From assembly GCA_003343705.1 (NCBI GenBank), contig QAKR01000033.1, forward strand, positions 1 through 27,540: DNA of 27,540 nucleotides. The letters run 5' to 3'. Shown piece after piece: positions 1-7,693 of the stretch (position 1 is the stretch's first letter; each line of letters opens with the position of its first letter). A program made the position numbers and the translations under genes. Below the pieces are notes generated by a model. That model was not told the DNA's origin, made no database searches, and saw only the letters and a list, made by a program, of their open reading frames with translations. The stretch comes from Clostridiales bacterium. GTDB taxonomy: Bacteria; Bacillota; Clostridia; Oscillospirales; UBA644.

Positions 1-501
1 TTAACGGTAAAAGAAAATGTTTTTATGTCTGATGAGGAACCCGAGAATTCAAATGAGATATTGGAGCAATCTCTTATAGCAAGTGATATATCAGAAAAAT
101 TTAAAAATATGCCTCTAAAATACGATACTGTTCTTTCACGTGAATTTGATGAGCATGGTACAATTTTATCAGGCGGTGAATATCAAAAAGTGGCTTTATC
201 AAGAGTCTTTGCAAAAAACAGCGGTATAGTAATATTGGACGAGCCTTCATCTGCACTTGATCCAATTGCGGAATATAAAATGTATAAAAACATGATGGAT
301 GTATGTAAAGATAAAACAGTTATTTTTATTTCGCACAGATTGTCCTCGGCAGTTATGGCTGATAAAATATTCCTTTTTGATAACGGAAGAATTATTGAGA
401 GTGGCACGCACAAAGAACTTATTGCCCTTAACAAAAAATATGCAGATATGTTTAATAAACAAGCTGAAAAATACAAAGCAAAAGAACCGGTTGCAGTATA
501 G
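1..501 (+). CDS. ABC exporter ATPase domain, 3' part (truncated by window edge)
   Basis: The reading frame is open from base 1, so only the last 166 residues are visible. They are the C-terminal half of an ABC nucleotide-binding domain: signature LSGGE, Walker B with catalytic Glu (IVILDEPSSALDP) and the switch histidine in FISHR. The sequence closely resembles the C-terminus of the next gene, including the shared FDE..G.ILSGGE..K block and the closing MFN.QAEKY. It ends 5 nt before that gene, so the two are probably paralogous halves of a heterodimeric exporter in one operon. Both keep the catalytic glutamate, so neither looks like a degenerate site. An ATG at position 25 is internal. The substrate is unknown; peptide or lipid export is only a family-level guess. 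Confidence 0.9.
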   Translation, partial: LTVKENVFMSDEEPENSNEILEQSLIASDISEKFKNMPLKYDTVLSREFDEHGTILSGGEYQKVALSRVFAKNSGIVILDEPSSALDPIAEYKMYKNMMDVCKDKTVIFISHRLSSAVMADKIFLFDNGRIIESGTHKELIALNKKYADMFNKQAEKYKAKEPVAV

Positions 502-506
502 GGGGG

Positions 507-2324
507 ATGGATTTGAAAAACATAAAAAAATATTTTAAAAATAATTTTTTAATGATCGGTTATGTATATAAATATATTCCTTCTTATATTTTTGTACATT
601 TTTTTGCAGGTCTAATATTAAACATTGCAGGTCCTGTAATCTATATAAGTTTTACTAAAAACTTATTTGATACAATTGAGGCACTTGCAACGCAACAAGA
701 CCCTGATTTTAATAAAATTGTTATACTGTTTGTTGTTGTTATAACATATCAGATCATAGAAGATATCCTTAATCGGTCTTTAATTTATTTTAGGGATGTT
801 TTTATAGCAAACAGACTTGAAGAGAAAATGCAGTCAATATTATATGAAAAAGCTCAGAGTTTAGACCTTGAACTTTATGATGACCCTGAATTCTATAATG
901 ATTTTTGTTGGGCAATGCAAAACAGTACTTCAAGAGCCGTTTCCTGTACGGATACTTTGATTGACTTTATAAGCCATTCTATTGCAATGATTGCAATATT
1001 CAGCATAATATTAACCCTTGACTGGGTTGCAATTGTTGTTGTTTGTATTTACGTTCTTGTTGACTATTTATTTAAAATAAAAGAAACAAAAAACAACTTT
1101 GAAAAAGAAGTTGACATGAACCCCATACAAAGAAAAATAGATTATATAAACAGAGTATTTTTTCTTGATACATTTGCTAAAGAATTAAGATTAACAAAAG
1201 TTTCAAAGCTTCTTTTAAAAAAATATGATAAAGCAAATGACGATAAAAAGAAATTACAGATGATAAGTATTAAAAAAAAGTTTAAACTTAATTTAGCCAA
1301 TGATTTAGTAATAAGCATTTTATGGGAAATATTGTTCACGTCAGTTCTTGTCTTCAGAATAGTTGTTTCAGGTACATTGACAATAGGGGGAATGATCGCA
1401 ACTAAACAAGCTGCTAACCAAGTTCGCTGGAAATTTTCAAAATGGCTATATAACATAAAATGTTTTCGTGAAAATGCAATCTTTATTGATAAGTTTAGAT
1501 CCTTTATGGAAAGAGAATCTTGTTTTACTCCGAATAAAGAAGCAAAAGATTTTAATGAACCTTTTAATAAACTTGAGCTTAAAAATGTTTCGTTTACATA
1601 TGCATCAAAAACTGAACCTGCTTTAAAAAATATAAATATGATTATTAATAAAAATGAAAAAATTGCAATCGTAGGTTATAACGGTGCAGGAAAATCAACA
1701 TTAATAAAACTGATAATGAGATTATATAACCCACAAGAAGGTGAAGTTTATTTAAATGCAAAAAATATAAATGAATTCACCGGGGAAACATGTCGTAAAA
1801 TTTTCGGTACAGTTTTTCAGGACTTTAAACTTTTTGCATTTAATCTTGCTGAGAATGTAGTAGTTGATGAATTTGACTCTAAAGATGAAAATGATGTAAA
1901 AACTGCACTGAAAAAAGCAGGCTTTACAAATAAATTATCTCAAATGCCAAAAGGTATTTATACTAATATTACAAAGGAATTTGATGAAGAGGGTGCAATT
2001 TTATCCGGTGGTGAAATGCAGAAAATTGCAATTTCAAGGACATTAGCAAAAAATTACGAATTTATTATAATGGATGAACCGTCTTCAGCCCTTGATCCGG
2101 ACAGTGAATACGAGCTGAATAAATTAATGATGAATTCTGTTAATAATAAAACAGTAATATTTATATCCCACCGTCTTTCTACAACTAGAATGGCAGATAA
2201 AATTTATATGATGGAAAACGGAGAAATTATTGAATTCGGTTCCCATGATGAGCTTATGAGTTTAAATGGGAAATATGCAGAAATGTTTAATTTGCAAGCT
2301 GAGAAGTATTTGATTACTGAATAA
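507..2324 (+). CDS. ABC transporter, fused permease and ATP-binding domains
   Basis: This 605-aa protein has an N-terminal membrane domain (about residues 15-325, roughly five to six hydrophobic segments) and a C-terminal ATPase. Walker A is GYNGAGKST (390-398), the signature LSGGE (499-503), Walker B FIIMDEP (519-525) and the switch His is H555. This is the half-size ABC exporter layout. It pairs with the paralogue immediately upstream, which suggests an obligate heterodimer. The start is uncertain: a G-run directly abuts the ATG at 507, while the in-frame TTG at 513 has normal Shine-Dalgarno spacing and may be the true start. The substrate cannot be read from sequence. No accessory peptide gene or immunity gene is evident. 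Confidence 0.9.
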   Translation: MDLKNIKKYFKNNFLMIGYVYKYIPSYIFVHFFAGLILNIAGPVIYISFTKNLFDTIEALATQQDPDFNKIVILFVVVITYQIIEDILNRSLIYFRDVFIANRLEEKMQSILYEKAQSLDLELYDDPEFYNDFCWAMQNSTSRAVSCTDTLIDFISHSIAMIAIFSIILTLDWVAIVVVCIYVLVDYLFKIKETKNNFEKEVDMNPIQRKIDYINRVFFLDTFAKELRLTKVSKLLLKKYDKANDDKKKLQMISIKKKFKLNLANDLVISILWEILFTSVLVFRIVVSGTLTIGGMIATKQAANQVRWKFSKWLYNIKCFRENAIFIDKFRSFMERESCFTPNKEAKDFNEPFNKLELKNVSFTYASKTEPALKNINMIINKNEKIAIVGYNGAGKSTLIKLIMRLYNPQEGEVYLNAKNINEFTGETCRKIFGTVFQDFKLFAFNLAENVVVDEFDSKDENDVKTALKKAGFTNKLSQMPKGIYTNITKEFDEEGAILSGGEMQKIAISRTLAKNYEFIIMDEPSSALDPDSEYELNKLMMNSVNNKTVIFISHRLSTTRMADKIYMMENGEIIEFGSHDELMSLNGKYAEMFNLQAEKYLITE

Positions 2325-2501
2325 TAAATCTATTTCACAACTTTAGGCGGATATAGAGCATCTTTGTTATTACTTAATATTAAAAAAGTAGATTAATTGA
2401 TGTCTGTAGTAAAATTTGATTTGTAATTGGAGTCATAAGGTGGAGTATGCGCGGAAATTTAAGCGATTATAAATATAAAATTCTTAAAAGAAGGTGCTAT
2501 A

Positions 2502-2972
2502 ATGTTAAGTATTTATGATTTGTATGATTTATCTGCAATCTATAGAAAAATCCGCTTATTCCCCGAATATGAATTAAACGATAAAATTCTTTTAGGAATT
2601 ATAGATGTTTTAGAAAATGAATATTACAGTCATGAAGTTAATCAATTTCGAAATGAACTGCGCACAATAAAATCACTAGATAAGGAGATTTATCCTTTTG
2701 TTTGGACGGATAATATTTATGTCTATATTCCTTCATTTATGAAAGATAAAAATATATATAATATACTGATTAAATGCACCGAGCAATTATTAAGAGCTGT
2801 TGAGCAAAAAAATAATGAGAAGATTGAGGACATAACAGGATTTTTACATAATTTACCGATACTTGTCGCTAATAGCAATTTTGCTATACCCCGTAGCTTT
2901 TGGAAATCTGTTAAATATTACAGGAAAAAGTGGAACAATGATTTTCTTAAAGGTCGGGGCTTTAAAGATTAG
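2502..2972 (+). CDS. hypothetical protein, 156 aa
   Basis: I do not recognise this protein. The start has a reasonable ribosome-binding site (AGAAGG) upstream. It is acidic to neutral, rich in Ile, Tyr, Asn and Lys, with no signal peptide or clear membrane segment. It looks mainly helical: an N-terminal half with an EYELNDKILLGIIDVLENEYY stretch, a central VWTDNIYVYIPSF segment, and a basic C-terminus (WKSVKYYRKKWNNDFLKGRG). It lies 177 nt after the ABC exporter pair and 279 nt before the aldolase gene, so it is probably its own transcription unit or a loosely attached third gene. Its composition matches the low-GC neighbours. No function is proposed. Confidence 0.7.
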   Translation: MLSIYDLYDLSAIYRKIRLFPEYELNDKILLGIIDVLENEYYSHEVNQFRNELRTIKSLDKEIYPFVWTDNIYVYIPSFMKDKNIYNILIKCTEQLLRAVEQKNNEKIEDITGFLHNLPILVANSNFAIPRSFWKSVKYYRKKWNNDFLKGRGFKD

Positions 2973-3022
2973 TGTTTTACTAATCATGGCATTATTTATC
3001 TTTCAGTATAAACACAACCTTA

Positions 3023-3051
3023 TTGATTTACGATTTTAAATATGCTATAAT
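3023..3051 (+). promoter_or_regulatory. candidate sigma-A promoter for the aldolase-like gene
   Basis: TTGATT at 3023-3028 and a perfect TATAAT at 3046-3051 are separated by 17 nt. Transcription would start near 3058 and leave a leader of about 190 nt before the gene at 3252. The leader contains a long imperfect hairpin (see 3080-3125). Confidence 0.6.
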
Positions 3052-3079
3052 ATTTGCAGTAGGAATTATAAGTTGCTAA

Positions 3080-3125
3080 CAGGGCTGTTATATAAGTTTT
3101 AATTTTTTCTTATATTGTCAGCCTG
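3080..3125 (+). promoter_or_regulatory. hairpin in the leader of the aldolase-like gene
   Basis: The arms 3080-3096 and 3109-3125 pair imperfectly (ATATAAG with CTTATAT, CAGG(G)CTG with CAGCCTG) around a T-rich loop of about 12 nt. No T-tract follows the 3' arm, so it is not an obvious terminator. It may be a 5' UTR structure. It matches no riboswitch class I know. Confidence 0.4.
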
Positions 3126-3251
3126 CCATTGTTTACAACAGATGAGTTAAAAATTCAGTTTGCTGGGTTTTACAAAGATAGCTTATTGTATAATAGTTAT
3201 ATCTCGGACAGATAATATTTAAATCTGGAATATTAAATTTATAAGGAGTGT

Positions 3252-4544
3252 ATGATGAAATTTAATCTTTTACATCCGGCCGATCAAATAGTTCAAATAA
3301 TGAACCGTATATACGAAAGCGGATTAACAACTACCTCCGGAGGCAATTTGTCTATCAAGGATGATAACGGAGATATCTGGATTACGCCCGGAAGTATAGA
3401 CAAAGGTTCTTTGACACGTAGTGATATATGCTGCGTGAAACCTGATGGAACGGTTATCGGGCCGCATAAACCGTCTGTAGAATTACCGTTTCATACTTCT
3501 ATTTATGAAAAAAGGGCTGATTTAAGAGCTGTGCTGCATGCTCATCCTCCTAAACTTGTGGCTTTTTCAATAGTCCGGAAATTGCCTGAACTTAATATTG
3601 TTTCTAATTCACGTCGAACATGCGGAAGCCTTACCATTGCCCCTTATGCTGTACCCGGTTCGAAAGAGTTGGGAGAAAATATTGCTGCGGAGTTTGTAAA
3701 AGGTTTTAATATTGTGGTTCTTGAAAACCATGGTGTGGTTATCGGCGGAGAAAATTTATTTGAATGCTTTATGCGATTTGAAACTTTAGAAGCCACTGCA
3801 AAACTTCAAATTAATGCAAGCAAAATCGGGAAGATAAAAACATTTCAGGATTCCGAGCTTAATCTTTCGGCAAACCGTGACCATTTGATTATGGATGATT
3901 TTGTCCCTAACAGCCATAGTCCTGAAGAATGTGCTGCAAGACGTGATATGATAAATCTGATTAAGCGTTCATATCGTCAGGGGTTATTCGGGAGCACTCG
4001 AGGAACATATTCTACCAGGCTTTCCGACGATAGTTTCTTAATTACCTCTTACGGTGTAGACCGTGCATACATGACAGAGGACGACCTTGTTCTTATAAAA
4101 AACGGTATGAAAGAAGCCGGGAAGACTCCGTCGCGTTCTGTTAAACTGCATCAGTTGATTTATGAAAAGCATCCTGAAATTCGATCAGTCTTAGGTGCTG
4201 AGCCACCTCATGCAATGGCTTTTGCTGTTACAGACACCGAATTTGACCCGCGTACTATTCCAGAAAGCTATATATTACTGCGTAATATCCAGAGGGTTAG
4301 TTTTGCATCAGTATATGTAGACATGGAAAGGGTTGCCGACATGTTTTCTGAAAAAACACCGGTGTTGATATGTGAAAACAATCAGATACTTGCAACAGGC
4401 AGCTCTCTGTTAAATGCTTTTGACCGTTTGGAGGTCTGTGAAGCAACCGCAAATTCTATAATATCAGCAAGTGATATAGGTAAGATGGTTCATATTTCCG
4501 CAGATGAGATAAAAGAAATAGATAAAGCGTTTAATTTAAAATAA
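3252..4544 (+). CDS. tandem class II aldolase/adducin-like protein
   Basis: This 430-aa protein has two class II aldolase (AraD/FucA-type) domains in tandem. Domain 1 (about 8-200) carries the expected metal ligands: E77 in PSVELPFH, H96 and H98 in HAHPP, and H160 in ENHGV, plus the SGGNLS phosphate-binding-type motif at 29-34. Domain 2 (about 227-420) aligns along its length (RSVLGAEPP with RAVLHAHPP; ICENNQ with VLENHG), but the ligand positions read K298, G315, E317 and N377, so it should not bind zinc. The usual family protein is a single domain of about 215 aa. The AAGGAG at 3243-3248 fits ATG 3255 slightly better than 3252. The likely role is aldol cleavage or epimerisation of a sugar phosphate by domain 1; the substrate is unknown and no kinase or isomerase gene is adjacent. 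Confidence 0.85.
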   Translation: MMKFNLLHPADQIVQIMNRIYESGLTTTSGGNLSIKDDNGDIWITPGSIDKGSLTRSDICCVKPDGTVIGPHKPSVELPFHTSIYEKRADLRAVLHAHPPKLVAFSIVRKLPELNIVSNSRRTCGSLTIAPYAVPGSKELGENIAAEFVKGFNIVVLENHGVVIGGENLFECFMRFETLEATAKLQINASKIGKIKTFQDSELNLSANRDHLIMDDFVPNSHSPEECAARRDMINLIKRSYRQGLFGSTRGTYSTRLSDDSFLITSYGVDRAYMTEDDLVLIKNGMKEAGKTPSRSVKLHQLIYEKHPEIRSVLGAEPPHAMAFAVTDTEFDPRTIPESYILLRNIQRVSFASVYVDMERVADMFSEKTPVLICENNQILATGSSLLNAFDRLEVCEATANSIISASDIGKMVHISADEIKEIDKAFNLK

Positions 4545-4572
4545 AATATAAAAAACTATTAATTAAAAATAC

Positions 4573-4608
4573 AACAGCTACACCGTCAGATAATTCGATG
4601 TAGCTGTT
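4573..4608 (-). terminator. terminator of the catalase gene
   Basis: Inverted repeat AACAGCTACA (4573-4582) and TGTAGCTGTT (4599-4608), a 10-bp stem with a 16-nt loop. Read on the minus strand it follows the catalase stop codon and is trailed by GTATTTTTAATT. No comparable T-tract exists in the plus direction, so it serves the catalase transcript. Confidence 0.65.
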
Positions 4609-4619
4609 AGTGTCTACTA

Positions 4620-6221
4620 TTAAAGTTTCATAAATGTTATTACCTGTTCGGCAAACTCAGGTGATGCTCTTCTGAAATATTCCAGCACACGTTCTTGAAT
4701 GCCCTTATTAGCATTCTTAAGTTCGACTGCAATATTATCACATAAATGGTCTTTTTCAACCTTGGTAAGTGAGTTGTAATGTTCTCCTGCTTGTGTGAAA
4801 TCATCAGTTTTTTCTATTGGTATTCTGCAAACTTCACCTTCTACAAATGGGCCTATAACCTCAGGCTTGTTAGCAGCATAAGGTTGATTGTTCCCCAATG
4901 TGTTAGGGCTGTAATTTATTGGGCTCGGGTTGAAATCATATGTCATAGCTCCGTCTCTTTGGTTGTTAAAAACAGGTGAAACAGAACGGTTTATGGGAAG
5001 TTGTGCAAAATTAGGTCCGATTCTATGTCTTTGAGTGTCAAGATAAGAAAAGGATCGCCCCTGAAGCATTTTATCTGCAGAAAGCTCAACGCCCGGGACA
5101 ATATTTCCGGGGCAATACGCCACCTGTTCCACTTGGGCAAAGAAGTTTTCAGGGTTTTTGTTTAGTGTCATCATTCCTATTTTAATTAGCGGATAAGCAA
5201 CTTCATCCCATACTTTTGTGTCGTCAAGTGGATCGAACGCAAGATTTTGTGCGTCAGCCGGATCCATAATCTGAACACAGAGTTCGTATTTAGGGTAATT
5301 ATTTGAAGCAATAGCGTTATATAAATCACGTGTTGCAATATCAGGATCTTCTCCAGCTAGTTTCTTTGCCTCATGACGGTCGATTGTTTCAATCCCTTGC
5401 ATTGTTTTCCAGTGATATTTTATAAATCTTTTCTTGCCGCGCTTATCTACCCAAACATATGTATTTACGCCAAACCCGTCAACGTGACGGTAGCTTTTAA
5501 TCGTTCCTCGATCAGAGTAGAGCCAAGTAATCATATGTGTTGCTTCCGGTGTAAGTGATATGAAATCCCAAAACCGTTCGGAGTTAATGATATTATTGTT
5601 CGGAGAAGGTTTAAGCGCATGGATTACATCGGGGAATTTTATGCCATCTCTTATGAAAAATACAGGTAAATCATTCCCTACAATGTCGTAAATACCTTCA
5701 TTTGTATAAAATTTAACTGCAAATCCTCTTGGATCTCTTACTGTATCAGCAGAACCTTTAGAACCTACAACCGTAGAAAATCTTACAAATACATCTGTTT
5801 TTTTATTAGGTTTTAAAAAGTCTGCTGTGGTATACTCTTCGGCGTTACCGTAAGATTCGAAAGACCCGAATGCTCCGGCTCCTTTTGCGTGGACAACCCG
5901 TTCCGGAATACGTTCTCTGTCAAAATGAGCAATTTTATCTATTAATTGGATGTCTTGTAAAAGAACAGGCCCTTCTGGCCCAACAGTAATACTGTTTTTA
6001 TCATTAGTAATCGGGCGTCCTAAACTATCGGTCATATCACTTTTTTTATTTTCCAAATCAGAAATCTCGTTTATTGGTTCAACAGGTACAACCGTGGGTT
6101 TATAAGCTTCGTTTGGTTTATACTGCTTAAACTCAACCTGTCTAAACTTCATCATTTCGTCTTTATATTTTTGTATCATCTCATTTGTGTTCTCTTCAAA
6201 ATTATTATTGCCGTAATGCAA
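4620..6221 (-). CDS. katA: monofunctional heme catalase
   Basis: This is a typical small-subunit heme catalase, which converts hydrogen peroxide to water and oxygen in the cytoplasm. Counting from the TTG at 6221 (533 aa): distal His111 in RVVHAKGAGAFG, Asn183 in IVGNDLPVFFIRD, and the proximal heme-ligand Tyr393 in RSFSYLDTQRHRIGPN. The core starts near MTDSLGRPIT. The roughly 60 residues before it are an unusual charged extension. An earlier in-frame TTG at 6230 directly abuts the AGAGG ribosome-binding site, so 6221 (9-nt spacing) is preferred. It is divergent from the OsmC gene and close to perR and rubrerythrin, which suggests peroxide-responsive expression. I see no strong promoter for it. 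Confidence 0.96.
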   Translation of the reverse strand: MHYGNNNFEENTNEMIQKYKDEMMKFRQVEFKQYKPNEAYKPTVVPVEPINEISDLENKKSDMTDSLGRPITNDKNSITVGPEGPVLLQDIQLIDKIAHFDRERIPERVVHAKGAGAFGSFESYGNAEEYTTADFLKPNKKTDVFVRFSTVVGSKGSADTVRDPRGFAVKFYTNEGIYDIVGNDLPVFFIRDGIKFPDVIHALKPSPNNNIINSERFWDFISLTPEATHMITWLYSDRGTIKSYRHVDGFGVNTYVWVDKRGKKRFIKYHWKTMQGIETIDRHEAKKLAGEDPDIATRDLYNAIASNNYPKYELCVQIMDPADAQNLAFDPLDDTKVWDEVAYPLIKIGMMTLNKNPENFFAQVEQVAYCPGNIVPGVELSADKMLQGRSFSYLDTQRHRIGPNFAQLPINRSVSPVFNNQRDGAMTYDFNPSPINYSPNTLGNNQPYAANKPEVIGPFVEGEVCRIPIEKTDDFTQAGEHYNSLTKVEKDHLCDNIAVELKNANKGIQERVLEYFRRASPEFAEQVITFMKL

Positions 6222-6315
6222 ATATATCAACCTCTTTTCAAAAAAATAATTCTCTATAACCAGTATATTAAAAAAAAATTAAAATGATAATTTCCTGTAT
6301 ATTGTTGGGGTTTTT

Positions 6316-6330
6316 ATTAATAATACTAAT
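6316..6330. promoter_or_regulatory. candidate PerR/Fur-type 7-1-7 operator between catalase and OsmC genes
   Basis: ATTAATA-A-TACTAAT is a 7-1-7 inverted repeat with 6 of 7 symmetric positions matching, in the layout of PerR and Fur boxes. It lies in the divergent region upstream of both peroxide-defence genes, just upstream of a TATAAT at 6341-6346 that could serve the OsmC gene. The region is very AT-rich, so chance symmetry is possible. Confidence 0.35.
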
Positions 6331-6410
6331 ATTTAATGTTTATAATCAAATTTAAGCACAGGCTGCCATACAGCTTTAATAAAATTATTTATACCGAAAG
6401 GAGAATGGTT

Positions 6411-6845
6411 ATGTCAACAGTAAAATTCAGTGTCAGTGCCAAAAGCGAAAACAGTACAAAAACAGTTGTAACAGCAAGAGATTTTAAAATGATTATTGAT
6501 GAGCCTGCAAATTTAGGGGGTACAGACGAGGGAGCTAATCCTGCTGAATTTATTTTAGCAGCTCTTTCAGGCTGTATCAATGTTGTAGGGCACCTTGTAG
6601 CCAAAGAAATGGGCTTTCAGCTTAACGGGATGGAAGTTGATGTTGAAGGTGATTTAGACCCGGGGAAATTTTCAGGTCAATCAACCCAAGGCAGAGCAGG
6701 GTATATTGAAATTCGTGCAACAGTAAAACCCGATACAAACGCAGATAAAGAAACTTTGGATAAGTGGCTTAAGGCCATTGAAGACAGATGCCCTATGAGC
6801 GATAATATTTCAAACCCTACCCCCGTTCGGTTGTCAATCGGTTAA
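6411..6845 (+). CDS. OsmC/Ohr family peroxidase-like protein
   Basis: This 144-aa protein belongs to the OsmC family, thiol peroxidases that reduce organic hydroperoxides. From the ATG at 6411, the two hallmark cysteines are C55 (LAALSGCINV) and C127 (EDRCPMSDN), spaced as in the family. The GANPAEFILAAL segment is the conserved helix preceding the first Cys. The reading frame is open from 6336, but AAAGGAG at 6397-6403 sits 7 nt before 6411, and the upstream residues do not resemble the family. It is divergent from catalase and shares with it a candidate Fur-type operator. It could belong to the YhfA-like OsmC branch rather than Ohr itself. Confidence 0.92.
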   Translation: MSTVKFSVSAKSENSTKTVVTARDFKMIIDEPANLGGTDEGANPAEFILAALSGCINVVGHLVAKEMGFQLNGMEVDVEGDLDPGKFSGQSTQGRAGYIEIRATVKPDTNADKETLDKWLKAIEDRCPMSDNISNPTPVRLSIG

Positions 6846-6874
6846 AAAATATACGATTATTGGAATATAATACC

Positions 6875-6902
6875 ATTCGGCAGAACTAGCGTTCTGCCGA
6901 AT
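6875..6902 (+). terminator. perfect 12-bp hairpin after the OsmC gene
   Basis: ATTCGGCAGAAC (6875-6886) and GTTCTGCCGAAT (6891-6902) are fully complementary with a 4-nt loop. It begins 29 nt after the OsmC stop codon. No T-tract follows, so it may act as a 3' stabilising structure or a weak terminator rather than a classic intrinsic terminator. Confidence 0.45.
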
Positions 6903-7070
6903 TCCTAATATCTATATAAACATGACACAGTATGTACGTAAATAGTAAATATATTTGATAAAATGCTTAAAACAATAAAATAACACTTGCATGAAAAATA
7001 TATAATACAAAAATGACATATAAAAAAAATAAAAATAAAAAATAATATTTTTATTTTTACGTAATTTTAC

Positions 7071-7099
7071 TTGACATTTTTTGATAAATAAGTTATAAT
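7071..7099 (+). promoter_or_regulatory. perfect consensus sigma-A promoter of the agr-type operon
   Basis: TTGACA at 7071-7076, a 17-nt spacer, and TATAAT at 7094-7099 match consensus at every position. The start site would be near 7106, about 34 nt before the first gene. Upstream (7010-7062) is almost pure A/T, with A-tracts then T-tracts and an 11-bp A/T inverted repeat (7031-7041 with 7048-7058), as in an UP element. I see no LytTR-type AgrA direct repeats. Confidence 0.8.
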
Positions 7100-7139
7100 A
7101 AGTAAAATGTCAATTAATGTATAAAAATGGGGAACGCTA

Positions 7140-7691
7140 ATGATCCTAACAATATTACTGACTTTTCTTTTTGCACTTATTAGAGGTTACAGTTTAAAAA
7201 ACTTAATAAAAGAAAAGACCTTATATCCGTTTTTTATATTTGAAATCGTTCTTATAGTGTTTCAAATAAGTACATATTTTGGTATCTATATTTTTGTTCC
7301 TTTTGCTTCTGCACTCAAAACATTGTTTTTACTTTCAATGTTGTTGCCCTTTTTTAAGTACAAGCTGTTTAAAGAAGGGGTTATAGGTTCTGGGTTTATT
7401 GTAGCCGGAACTGTTATGAATAAAGTTGTTATGCATTATAACGGAGGGAAAATGCCGGTTTTCCCCAGTTTTTCTTATTTAACCGGTTATACAACACCTG
7501 AAATGCTCACATCCGGTGTGGACTCAATACACATTATGGGCGATGCATCAACAAAGCTTCCTTTTTTAGCTGATTTTATTGATGTCGGTTATTCAATCTT
7601 AAGCATCGGAGATATTTTTATCAGAGGTTTCGTATTTATTATGCTTTATGCGACAATTAAACGCACATGCAGTAAACGGAAGGAATTATAG
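7140..7691 (+). CDS. DUF5317-like membrane protein
   Basis: This 183-aa protein is first in the agr-type operon. It is strongly hydrophobic at the N-terminus, with segments near 1-15, 30-52 and 57-72, then 80-93, and a C-terminal segment near 150-172. The motif NGGKMPVFP (about 101-109) is the feature that suggests the DUF5317 family, which has no established biochemical function. The next gene starts 2 nt after its stop codon, so the two are probably translated together. Within this operon it could assist peptide export or processing, or signal sensing; that is inference from position only. The family call is from memory of the motif, not a search. Confidence 0.65.
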   Translation: MILTILLTFLFALIRGYSLKNLIKEKTLYPFFIFEIVLIVFQISTYFGIYIFVPFASALKTLFLLSMLLPFFKYKLFKEGVIGSGFIVAGTVMNKVVMHYNGGKMPVFPSFSYLTGYTTPEMLTSGVDSIHIMGDASTKLPFLADFIDVGYSILSIGDIFIRGFVFIMLYATIKRTCSKRKEL

Positions 7692-7693
7692 AC

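Noticed and set aside
2447..2518. A 23-codon reading frame (MRGNLSDYKYKILKRRCYNV...) preceded by AAGGTGG and overlapping the start of the 156-aa gene.
   Set aside because: Too short, no recognisable similarity, and the overlap with a better-supported gene start makes chance more likely.
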